From contig PULL01000275.1 of the NCBI GenBank assembly GCA_003550945.1, positions 1 through 8,115 of the forward strand: a stretch of 8,115 nt of DNA. Reading direction: 5' to 3'. This stretch comes from Thioalkalivibrio sp. (GTDB taxonomy: Bacteria; Pseudomonadota; Gammaproteobacteria; Ectothiorhodospirales; Ectothiorhodospiraceae). Under the pieces are notes generated by a model that saw nothing but the letters and a program-made list of their open reading frames with translations, was not told the origin of the DNA and ran no database searches. A program made the position numbers and the translations under genes. This document shows positions 1-5,288 of this stretch, one piece after another; position 1 is the stretch's first letter; every line of letters starts with the position of its first letter.

Positions 1-4
1 CCGA

Positions 5-75
5 GCCGTTACTGCGGGGTGCCGGTGTGAGGGCCGGGTCCGACGCCGCTCCCCCACCCCGGCCGTTACTGGGGG
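5..75. repeat. Short direct repeat, two copies 57 bp apart
   Basis: GCCGTTACTG occurs at 5-14 and 62-71, each followed by a G-run (CGGGG at 15-19, GGGG at 72-75). The first copy lies near the window edge, so this could be the end of a longer tandem array with a period of about 57 bp, or a chance pair. The sequence between the copies shows no further internal repeat by eye. Confidence 0.35.
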
Positions 76-116
76 CATCCTGCCCTCCGCCCTTCGGGCC
101 CGCCCGCGGCGTTTCG

Positions 117-137
117 AAATCCGCTCCCGGCGGATTT
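117..137. other. Perfect 8-bp inverted repeat
   Basis: AAATCCGC (117-124) and GCGGATTT (130-137) are exact reverse complements around a 5-nt TCCCG loop. A second small hairpin follows at 139-152. There is no T-tract on either side, so this is not a normal intrinsic terminator. It may be part of a dispersed palindromic intergenic element downstream of gloC, which is inference. Confidence 0.4.
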
Positions 138-200
138 GTCCCGTAAGCGGGAGAGGGGAGAATGCGCGACTTTCAAGGTAATGTTCTTTGTTCAATAAAA

Positions 201-230
201 TCCGTGTTCATTCGCGTCCATCCGTGGCCA
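201..230. repeat. 10-bp-periodic dispersed intergenic sequence
   Basis: Three successive 10-mers follow one pattern: TCCGTGTTCA (201-210), TTCGCGTCCA (211-220) and TCCGTGGCCA (221-230). From general knowledge, variants of this wording (minus strand: CCACGGATGgACrCGgAT-like) occur repeatedly in intergenic DNA of many unrelated bacteria. Translated, they give spurious ORFs containing 'VFIRVHPW', which is what this strand reads. It lies just past the gloC stop. I treat it as non-coding; its role is unknown. Confidence 0.5.
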
Positions 231-240
231 TTCTTTCGCG

Positions 241-897
241 CTAACCCCCCGACCCCAGCACCGCGTCACTCACGAACGGGTTGCTCTGCCGCTCCCGGCC
301 AAAGGTGGACATCGGTCCGTGGCCGGGGACGAAGCGCGTGTCGTCGCCCAATGGCCAGAGCTTGGACGTGATCGACCGCAGCAGTTCGGCATGATTGCCG
401 CGCGGGAAATCCGTGCGACCGATGCTGCCGGCAAACAGCACGTCGCCCACCAGCGCCAGCCGGCTTGGCGCGTGGTGCAAGATCACGTGTCCCGGGGTAT
501 GTCCGGGACACTCATAGACGTCCAGCACCTGGTCGCCCACCCGGACCTGGTCCCCTTCGGCCAGCCAGCGGTCGGGCAGGAAGGATGGCACCTCCTCGGT
601 GCCGAACATGCGCGCCTGCATCGGCAGCTGTTCGAGCCAGAAGCGGTCCGCCTCGCCAGGGCCGACGATCGGAATCCCGGCGCGATCGGCGAGGGTGCGC
701 GCGCCACCGACGTGGTCCAGGTGGCCGTGCGTCAGCAGCACCTGGCGCAGTTCCAGCCCGCGGTCGAGTGCGGCCTCGAGCAGTCGTTCGGGTGAGCCGC
801 CGGGATCCACCCACGCGGCCTGCCGCGTCTGCTCGCACCAGATCAGGGTCGCGTTCTGTTCGAAGGCGGTGACGGGTATGCTGTGGAATCCAAGCAT
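241..897 (-). CDS. gloC: Type II glyoxalase-like MBL-fold hydrolase (GloC/YcbL type)
   Basis: This 218-residue protein is a single-domain metallo-beta-lactamase-fold hydrolase. It is very close to E. coli GloC (about 215 aa), which hydrolyses S-D-lactoylglutathione in the cytoplasm as the second step of methylglyoxal detoxification. Visible metal ligands are THGHLDH (H57, H59, D61, H62), H133 in PGHTPGH, bridging D152 in GDVLF, and H193 in PGHGP. The family words IPVTAFEQN, LIWCEQTR, DPGG, FGxEE, GRTDFPRG and NPF are also present. It lacks the C-terminal glutathione-binding domain of GloB, as GloC proteins do. I chose the ATG at 897 because homology begins at MLGFHSIPVTAF; an upstream in-frame ATG at 960 would add 21 unrelated residues. 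The Shine-Dalgarno match is weak. It is divergent from the small RNA candidate and the sensor kinase. Confidence 0.95.
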   Translation of the reverse strand: MLGFHSIPVTAFEQNATLIWCEQTRQAAWVDPGGSPERLLEAALDRGLELRQVLLTHGHLDHVGGARTLADRAGIPIVGPGEADRFWLEQLPMQARMFGTEEVPSFLPDRWLAEGDQVRVGDQVLDVYECPGHTPGHVILHHAPSRLALVGDVLFAGSIGRTDFPRGNHAELLRSITSKLWPLGDDTRFVPGHGPMSTFGRERQSNPFVSDAVLGSGG

Positions 898-989
898 GGT
901 GGCGGCCGTTCGGGGCGGACGCCCATTGTTGCAAACGGGCCTGGTGACCGCTACGTGCACGGAGCCACCGATTTTTTTGCACTGCGGGG

Positions 990-1021
990 TTGACAGGGCG
1001 CCCAGTATATTAGAAGATACT
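990..1021 (+). promoter_or_regulatory. Putative sigma-70 promoter for the small RNA candidate, with overlapping dyad
   Basis: A perfect -35 hexamer TTGACA lies at 990-995. The -10 is ambiguous: TAGAAG (1011-1016, spacer 15) and GATACT (1016-1021, spacer 20) each match four of six consensus bases, while the ideal 17-bp spacing gives GAAGAT (three of six). Start points would fall at about 1022-1028, right at the base of the first hairpin. AGTAT (1004-1008) and ATACT (1017-1021) form an inverted repeat across the -10 region that could be an operator. On the minus strand, TATACT here could serve as a weak -10 for gloC. Confidence 0.5.
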
Positions 1022-1023
1022 CA

Positions 1024-1117
1024 TACGTTGACTGGTTGCCCCCCCGCAACGGTCAACGTACTCCTCCATCCTCCTTTGGTGGTTTATTGGCGCGAACTTC
1101 GGTTCGCGCCTTTTTTT
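1024..1117 (+). ncRNA. Candidate small regulatory RNA with C-rich loop and anti-Shine-Dalgarno motifs
   Basis: The stretch has its own promoter-like sequence and a perfect terminator, and no coding frame. Hairpin 1 pairs TACGTTGAC (1024-1032) with GTCAACGTA (1052-1060). It continues with a T-G wobble, a G-C pair, one bulged G and TTGC/GCAA (1036-1039/1046-1049), closed by a loop of six C. A 28-nt region (1061-1088) without obvious structure follows, containing CTCCTCC (1061-1067) and TCCTCC (1069-1074), both complementary to ribosome-binding sites. Hairpin 2 is the terminator. Known C-rich small RNAs (sX13 of Xanthomonas, the Neisseria sibling RNAs, the Rhodobacter CcsR RNAs) pair with G-rich translation starts. 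The architecture is similar but I see no sequence identity that lets me name it. It could instead be a 5' leader or attenuator of the kinase gene, which begins 107 bp after the T-run. Confidence 0.6.
1089..1117 (+). terminator. Strong intrinsic terminator
   Basis: GGCGCGAAC (1089-1097) pairs perfectly with GTTCGCGCC (1102-1110) around a TTCG tetraloop (1098-1101), followed by seven T (1111-1117). It is the strongest terminator in the window. It ends the small RNA candidate and insulates, or if controlled attenuates, the downstream kinase gene. Confidence 0.93.
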
Positions 1118-1223
1118 ATTGCGGCCGGAACGCCCGCGCCATCTTGACCCGCGCTGCACGGATTCGCAACGACCGGGGAATTCTGGTACCCCTGTAATCG
1201 AAGCCGCACCCGTCTCTTGCCCG

Positions 1224-2708
1224 ATGTTCCCACCCCTCAACAATCTGCGCAACGCCGTGATTGCCTTCGTGCTGCTGCCGCTGCTCGGCCTGCTGGTGGC
1301 GCTCGGCCTGCTTGGGCTGCGCGAGTTTGAGCAGCAGATGGAGCTGCGCATGCAGGAGGACATTGAACTCGTGGCGCGTTCCATCCGCCTGCCCATTTCC
1401 ACCGCGATGGTCCGGCGCGACGCACTCGACGTACAACAGGCACTGGATTCCGCCTTTCAGCTCGAGCAGGTCTTTGGCGTCTACGTGTACGACTCCCGGG
1501 GTGACCTGATCGCGACCAGTGGGCCGCGCAGCCCTTCGCTCGACCGCCGGCACGAGGCCCGCGTGATCACCGAAACCGGCAGCCAGGGCGCCTTTGACGA
1601 GCGGCAGGGCCGCGAGGTGTTTTCCTTTTTCCTGCCGCTGACCGATGCCGGCGGCCGGATCATCGGCTTGTTGCAGATCACCCGGGACGTGACCCGGTTT
1701 CAGGCCTATATCGCCCAGATGCGCTGGCAGGGCGGTCTCGCGATCGCGCTGCTCGCGCTGGTTTTCCTGCTGGTGGTGCTGGTCGGGTATCACCGGGCGG
1801 TGGGGCGTCACGTGCGCCGCCTGGCAGAGGCGATGCAGCGCGTCGGCGGCGGCACCCGCGGCCTGCGCGTGCCCGAGCAGGGTCCGCAGGAACTGCGCCT
1901 GCTCGCGACCACGATGAACGAGATGATCGAGCGGCGCGAGGATTCGGAGCAGGCACTGGAGGCGCAGCGTGCCCAGCGCGCAGAGCTGGAGGAAAAACTG
2001 CGCCAGTCCGAGAAGCTGGCCGCGATCGGCCAGTTGGCCGCCGGGGTCGCGCACGAGCTGGGTACTCCGTTGGGGGTGATCGCCGGGCGCGCGCAGCGTG
2101 CGCGGCGCGCAATCCCCGGGGACTCGCCGGCCTCCGGCGAGATCGGCAGCCTGCTGGCGGAACTCGGTCGCGTGGAACACATCGTGCGCCAGTTGCTGAA
2201 CTTCGCCCGACGCAACCCGCTGAACGTCCGTGACATCGCCCTTCCGGACCTGGTGGGCGACGTGGTCACGCGGGTGCGGATCGGCGCCGACCGCCCGGAC
2301 ATCGCGATCGAGACCGGGCCCGGAGCGGACGACGACCACGGCGAGCCGCTTACGCTCGTCGCCGACCCGGCCCGCCTGGAGCAGGCGCTGGGCAATCTGG
2401 TCGAGAACGCGATCCAGGCGGCGCGCCGGTGGGTTCGCGTCGAGTGGCGACGCATCGACACCGAGCCCCGCTCGCTGGTGGAGATTAGCGTGTTGGACGA
2501 CGGCCCCGGAATCGCGGTAGAGCATGCGGATCACCTGTTCGAGCCGTTCTTCACCACGAAGCCGACGGGGCAGGGCACCGGCCTCGGCCTCGCCGTGGCC
2601 CACGCGGCGGTGGAGGCGCACGGCGGGGATCTGCGTCTGGATCGGGAATGGCGACCCGGTGCGCGTTTCGTGATCACCCTGCCGCTGAATGCAGAGGTGG
2701 GGCCATGA
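1224..2708 (+). CDS. Membrane sensor histidine kinase (ZraS-like architecture)
   Basis: This 494-residue inner-membrane kinase pairs with the overlapping sigma-54 activator. TM1 is about residues 11-31 and TM2 about 172-190. Between them is a periplasmic sensor of about 138 residues that reads like a PAS/Cache-type fold (VYVYDSRGDLIATSG, then FSFFLPL and GRIIGLLQITRDV). A HAMP linker (about 190-243) and a short coiled coil (about 240-268) follow. The HisKA box VAHELGTP gives phospho-acceptor H277. The HATPase boxes are N (NLVENAIQAA, 391-400), G1 (DDGPGI, 425-430), F (FEPFFTTK, 439-446) and G2 (GTGLGL, 451-456). There is no receiver domain. I chose the ATG at 1224 because it begins just ahead of TM1; an in-frame TTG at 1119 would start inside the terminator T-run. 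The start has no clear Shine-Dalgarno. TGTAAT at 1193-1198 is a possible -10 without a convincing -35. The signal sensed cannot be read from sequence. Confidence 0.93.
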   Translation: MFPPLNNLRNAVIAFVLLPLLGLLVALGLLGLREFEQQMELRMQEDIELVARSIRLPISTAMVRRDALDVQQALDSAFQLEQVFGVYVYDSRGDLIATSGPRSPSLDRRHEARVITETGSQGAFDERQGREVFSFFLPLTDAGGRIIGLLQITRDVTRFQAYIAQMRWQGGLAIALLALVFLLVVLVGYHRAVGRHVRRLAEAMQRVGGGTRGLRVPEQGPQELRLLATTMNEMIERREDSEQALEAQRAQRAELEEKLRQSEKLAAIGQLAAGVAHELGTPLGVIAGRAQRARRAIPGDSPASGEIGSLLAELGRVEHIVRQLLNFARRNPLNVRDIALPDLVGDVVTRVRIGADRPDIAIETGPGADDDHGEPLTLVADPARLEQALGNLVENAIQAARRWVRVEWRRIDTEPRSLVEISVLDDGPGIAVEHADHLFEPFFTTKPTGQGTGLGLAVAHAAVEAHGGDLRLDREWRPGARFVITLPLNAEVGP

Positions 2709-4105
2709 CCGACCAACACTCCGCCGGAAGCACGCCCGTTGAGCAGCGGGTACTCGTAGTCGAGGACGATGCCGGGCATCGCGCCCTGCTGCAGCAGGAA
2801 CTCGCGGACGCCGGATACTCCGTGACCACGGCCCCCAGTGCGGAGGAGGCGCTGGCACAGCTCGATGCCCGGAGCTTCGCGCTGGTCGTCAGCGACCTCC
2901 GCCTGCCGGGTGCGGACGGGTTCGCGGTATTGCGGGCGACCCGCGGGCTGGTACCCGCGCCGGGCTTCATCATGCTCACCGGGTTCGGCACCATCGATCA
3001 GGCGGTCAGTGCGCTGAAGGCCGGCGCGGACGATTTTCTGACCAAGCCGGTGGACCTCGAACACCTGCGACTGGCGGCTGCGCGCGTGCTGCAGACGCGC
3101 CGGCTGCGTGCCGAAGTGCAGCAGTATCGCGAAGTGCTGGGTGACCGCGGGTTTCACGGCATGCAGGGGAGAAGTCCGCCGATGCTGCGCCTGTTCGACC
3201 TGATCCGGCGCATTGCGCCCTCGGACGGCAGCGTGCTGGTCACGGGCGAGTCAGGGACCGGAAAGGAACTCGTGGCCCGTGCCCTGCACGAGGAGAGTCC
3301 GCGCGCCAAGGGCCCGTTCGTCGCGCTCAACTGCGCCGGGATCCCCGAGACCCTGCTGGAATCCGAGCTGCTGGGCCACGCGGCCGGCGCGTTCAGTGGT
3401 GCCAGGGGCGCGCGCAAGGGCCTGTTCCTGGAGGCGGATGGCGGCACGCTGTTTCTGGACGAGATCGGCGAGATGCCGGCTTCGATGCAGACCAAGCTGC
3501 TGCGGCTGCTGCAGGACGGTCAGGTACGGCCGGTGGGTGCGAACGAAGAGGTTCCGACGGATGTGCGCATCGTCGCGGCCACCCACCGGGACGTGACGGA
3601 ATTGATGGCCGAAGGACGGTTTCGCGAGGATCTTTTCTTTCGCCTGGAGACGTTTCGCATCGAGGTTCCGCCGCTGCGTGAACGCGGCGAGGACGTTGCC
3701 CGTCTGCTGGAGATCTTCCTGCGCCGCCACGCGCTCGAGCACGAACGGCCCGTCACGACGCTGGAACCAAAGGCCATGCGCTGCCTGCTCGGTTACCGTT
3801 TTCCAGGGAATGTGCGTGAACTGGCGGGGCTCGTGGAACGGGCGGCCACCCTGGCCCGGGACGGCGTGATCCGGCTGGAGGATCTGCCCGAGAGGGTCCG
3901 CGGAGATCCATCGACCCCGGATCCGGCGGTGGCCGGGTCGGGGAGCGGGGAGCGGCGCGACGAGGACTGGGAGACTCTGGAGGAACTGGAGAACCGCTAC
4001 ATCCGGCAGGTGCTGGCGTTCACCGACGGAAACAAGCAGCGGGCGGCGCGGATCCTGGGGATCGGGCGCAAGACGCTCTACCGGAAACTGGGGGACGAGG
4101 CGTGA
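2705..4105 (+). CDS. Sigma-54-dependent response regulator (NtrC/ZraR family)
   Basis: This 466-residue activator has all three family domains. The receiver (about 15-130) has acidic pair D21-D22, phospho-acceptor D64 in VVSDLRLPG, T92 and K114. The AAA+ domain (about 150-385) has Walker A GESGTGKE (181-188), Walker B FLDEIGEM with D252-E253, arginine-rich RFREDLFFRL and sensor II GNVREL. The Fis-type DNA-binding helix-turn-helix lies at the C-terminus (about 443-463, NKQRAARILGIGRKTLYRK). The sigma-54-contacting loop reads GAFSGA (228-233) instead of the usual GAFTGA, a conservative Thr-to-Ser change. The ATG at 2705 overlaps the kinase stop as ATGA, giving translational coupling; an in-frame ATG at 2648 would extend 19 residues into the kinase gene and is unlikely. 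It should act at the sigma-54 promoter at 4239-4254. A GC-rich linker (about 400-418) separates the AAA+ and DNA-binding parts. Confidence 0.95.
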   Translation: MTDQHSAGSTPVEQRVLVVEDDAGHRALLQQELADAGYSVTTAPSAEEALAQLDARSFALVVSDLRLPGADGFAVLRATRGLVPAPGFIMLTGFGTIDQAVSALKAGADDFLTKPVDLEHLRLAAARVLQTRRLRAEVQQYREVLGDRGFHGMQGRSPPMLRLFDLIRRIAPSDGSVLVTGESGTGKELVARALHEESPRAKGPFVALNCAGIPETLLESELLGHAAGAFSGARGARKGLFLEADGGTLFLDEIGEMPASMQTKLLRLLQDGQVRPVGANEEVPTDVRIVAATHRDVTELMAEGRFREDLFFRLETFRIEVPPLRERGEDVARLLEIFLRRHALEHERPVTTLEPKAMRCLLGYRFPGNVRELAGLVERAATLARDGVIRLEDLPERVRGDPSTPDPAVAGSGSGERRDEDWETLEELENRYIRQVLAFTDGNKQRAARILGIGRKTLYRKLGDEA

Positions 4106-4133
4106 CCGGATGGTCCGTATCACTTTGACACAT

Positions 4134-4148
4134 GGCGCGGTTTGCGCC
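4134..4148. promoter_or_regulatory. Inverted repeat, possible activator site or weak operon terminator
   Basis: GGCGC (4134-4138) and GCGCC (4144-4148) flank GGTTT. The repeat lies about 117-131 bp upstream of the predicted sigma-54 transcription start, a usual distance for enhancer sites of NtrC-family activators. It has no T-run, so termination of the kinase/activator operon here is less likely. The arms are short; a second copy, which such activators often need, is not evident. Confidence 0.3.
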
Positions 4149-4238
4149 GGTGCCGCTCGCCAGAACAACTAATGTCGAATGCAAGATTAATTTTCTAAAC
4201 AACTGAAAGACAGGGATTGCAATGCGGATGCTGAATGT

Positions 4239-4254
4239 TGGCACGGTGTCTGCA
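4239..4254 (+). promoter_or_regulatory. Sigma-54 (-24/-12) promoter of the DUF4168 gene
   Basis: TGGCACGGTGTCTGCA matches the sigma-54 consensus TGGCACG-N4-TTGCA at every conserved base except one (C at 4250 for T). The -24 GG is at 4240-4241 and the -12 GC at 4252-4253, with the required 10-bp gap. Transcription should start near 4265, giving a 34-nt leader ending in AAGGAG (4287-4292). The upstream region 4160-4240 is AT-rich compared with its surroundings, as often found where DNA must bend between enhancer and promoter, though I see no good IHF match. It sits 134 bp after a sigma-54 activator gene. Confidence 0.78.
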
Positions 4255-4298
4255 AGCGCATATCGGTGCAAACCATGCAAACCGATAAGGAGTCTTTC

Positions 4299-4688
4299 AT
4301 GACGATTCGCAAAACCGCACTGACCATAGCCCTCGCCGCGATGTTCGCCGCCGGCGGCACCGCTCTCGCCCAATATGAGGGGGGCGGCCAGCCGGGCTTT
4401 GGTGAGACCACGCCGGCCACCGCGGCGCTGACCGACCAGACCATCGACACCTTCGTGGACGCCTTCGTCGCGGTGCAGGACATCCGCGAGGACTTCACCG
4501 AGCGTCTGCACGGAGCCTCCGATGAGGCCGAGGCCCAGGCGTTGCAGGCCGAGGCCCAGGAGAAGATGCTGCGTGCCGTCGAGGAGTCGGGCATGAGCGT
4601 GCAGGAGTACAATGAGGTGGCGCTCGCGCTGCAGAACGACCCCGAGCTGATGCAGCGGGTGCAGGACAAGGCGATGGACCGCATGTAA
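4299..4688 (+). CDS. Secreted DUF4168-domain protein
   Basis: This 129-residue protein is exported and of unknown function. Residues 1-24 form a Sec signal peptide (MTIRK, then a hydrophobic stretch ending in TALA), with likely cleavage before Q25. The mature part is acidic and mainly helical. Residues about 50-125 match DUF4168 wording: FVDAFVAVQDIRE, then AEAQ heptads, EESGMSVQEYNEVA and LQNDPEL. There are no cysteines and no recognisable catalytic site. A 13-base direct repeat (4527-4539 and 4548-4560) one heptad apart encodes the AEAQ repeat. AAGGAG at 4287-4292, six bases upstream, fixes the ATG at 4299. In-frame ATGs at 4266 and 4275 would lie almost at the predicted transcription start. 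A near-consensus sigma-54 promoter and the adjacent activator gene suggest that the kinase/activator pair induces it. A chaperone or stress role in the periplasm is inference. Confidence 0.88.
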   Translation: MTIRKTALTIALAAMFAAGGTALAQYEGGGQPGFGETTPATAALTDQTIDTFVDAFVAVQDIREDFTERLHGASDEAEAQALQAEAQEKMLRAVEESGMSVQEYNEVALALQNDPELMQRVQDKAMDRM

Positions 4689-4713
4689 ACGGTCCTGTCG
4701 TTTTCAGCCACGG

Positions 4714-4742
4714 AAGCGCCGGCCATTCTGGTCGGCGTTTCT
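4714..4742 (+). terminator. Intrinsic terminator after the DUF4168 gene
   Basis: AAGCGCCGGCC (4714-4724) pairs with GGTCGGCGTTT (4730-4740), including two G-U pairs, around an ATTCT loop. A short T-rich tail (TTTCT) follows, partly inside the stem. It separates the sigma-54 unit from the ribosomal-protein promoter that begins 12 bp later. Confidence 0.7.
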
Positions 4743-4753
4743 GCTTGCACGCC

Positions 4754-4782
4754 TTGAACCCCTTGCACGCGTCGGTTATGAT
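4754..4782 (+). promoter_or_regulatory. Sigma-70 promoter of rplM-rpsI
   Basis: TTGAAC (4754-4759) and TATGAT (4777-4782) match the -35 and -10 consensus at four and five of six bases, with an optimal 17-bp spacer. Transcription should start near 4789, giving a leader of about 34 nt before the rplM ATG. In E. coli, L13 represses this operon through the rplM leader; whether the short leader here does so is not evident. Confidence 0.85.
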
Positions 4783-4822
4783 TCCGCGCTTTCCGAAAAG
4801 CCCCGCACCCGGAGCAACAGGC

Positions 4823-5251
4823 ATGAAGACCATCAGCGCCAAGCCGGCCGAAGTCGTACGCGACTGGTACCTCGTCGACGCCAGCGGCAAGACCCTGGGC
4901 CGACTCGCCACCGAGATCGCGCGCCGTCTGCGTGGCAAGCACAAGCCCGTGTACACGCCTCACGTGGACACCGGCGACTACATCGTCGTGGTGAACGCGG
5001 AGAAGATCCACGTCACCGGGAACAAGGCCAACGACAAGATGTACTACCGTCACAGCGGCTATCCAGGTGGTCTGAAGCAGGCGAACTTCACGCAGATGAT
5101 CGAGCGTTCCCCGGAGCGGGTGCTGGAACTGGCGGTGAAGGGCATGCTGCCGAAGAACCCGCTGGGCCGTTCGATGTTCAAGAAGCTGAAGGTCTACGCG
5201 GGCACCGAGCATCGTCACGCCGCCCAGCAGCCGCAGCCGCTGGACATCTAG
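4823..5251 (+). CDS. rplM: 50S ribosomal protein L13
   Basis: The 142-residue protein is the same length as E. coli L13 and closely similar throughout: MKT.SAKP, RDWYLVDASGKTLGRLATEIARR, LRGKHKPVYTPHVDTGDY, VTGNK, AVKGMLPKNPLGR, FKKLKVYAG and the terminal HAAQQPQPLDI. L13 binds 23S rRNA and is an early assembly protein of the large subunit. GGAG at 4811-4814, eight bases upstream, supports the ATG at 4823; an in-frame ATG at 4778 would lie inside the promoter's -10. It is the first gene of a two-gene operon with rpsI, which starts 37 bp after its stop. Confidence 0.98.
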   Translation: MKTISAKPAEVVRDWYLVDASGKTLGRLATEIARRLRGKHKPVYTPHVDTGDYIVVVNAEKIHVTGNKANDKMYYRHSGYPGGLKQANFTQMIERSPERVLELAVKGMLPKNPLGRSMFKKLKVYAGTEHRHAAQQPQPLDI

Positions 5252-5288
5252 ATCTTCGCCGACCCGTTACGTCAAGGACAACGCATTC

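Larger units (their letters stand above)
1..240. other. Intergenic region without a supported gene
   Basis: No reading frame here looks coding. The stretch lies beyond the 3' end of gloC, which is read leftward. It holds two copies of a GCCGTTACTG-based repeat, two adjacent small hairpins (117-137 and 139-152, the latter TCCCG/CGGGA around TAAG) and a 10-bp-periodic dispersed sequence at 201-230. None of the hairpins has a T-run on the minus strand, so I cannot point to a proper gloC terminator. Base composition changes from very GC-rich (1-160) to mixed (165-240). Confidence 0.6.

Noticed and set aside
162..371. Plus-strand ORF containing 'SVFIRVHPWPFF'
   Set aside because: It reads through the dispersed intergenic sequence and into the antisense of gloC; it is a known type of spurious ORF.
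1144..1172. TTGACC at 1144-1149 as the kinase promoter
   Set aside because: The position 17 bp downstream reads CAACGA, which is not a -10.
1116..2858. Long minus-strand ORF of 580 codons opposite the kinase gene
   Set aside because: It lies opposite a kinase with all its motifs, has shadow-like Arg/Gln/His/Ala composition and no domain. Long antisense frames are common in GC-rich DNA.
4125..4153. TTGACA at 4125-4130 as a sigma-70 promoter for the DUF4168 gene
   Set aside because: Nothing resembling a -10 lies at 16-18 bp spacing, and the sigma-54 site is much stronger and better placed.
3251..4168. Minus-strand ORF of 305 codons opposite the activator gene
   Set aside because: Same reason: the plus strand encodes a complete NtrC-family protein, and the antisense frame shows no recognisable motif.
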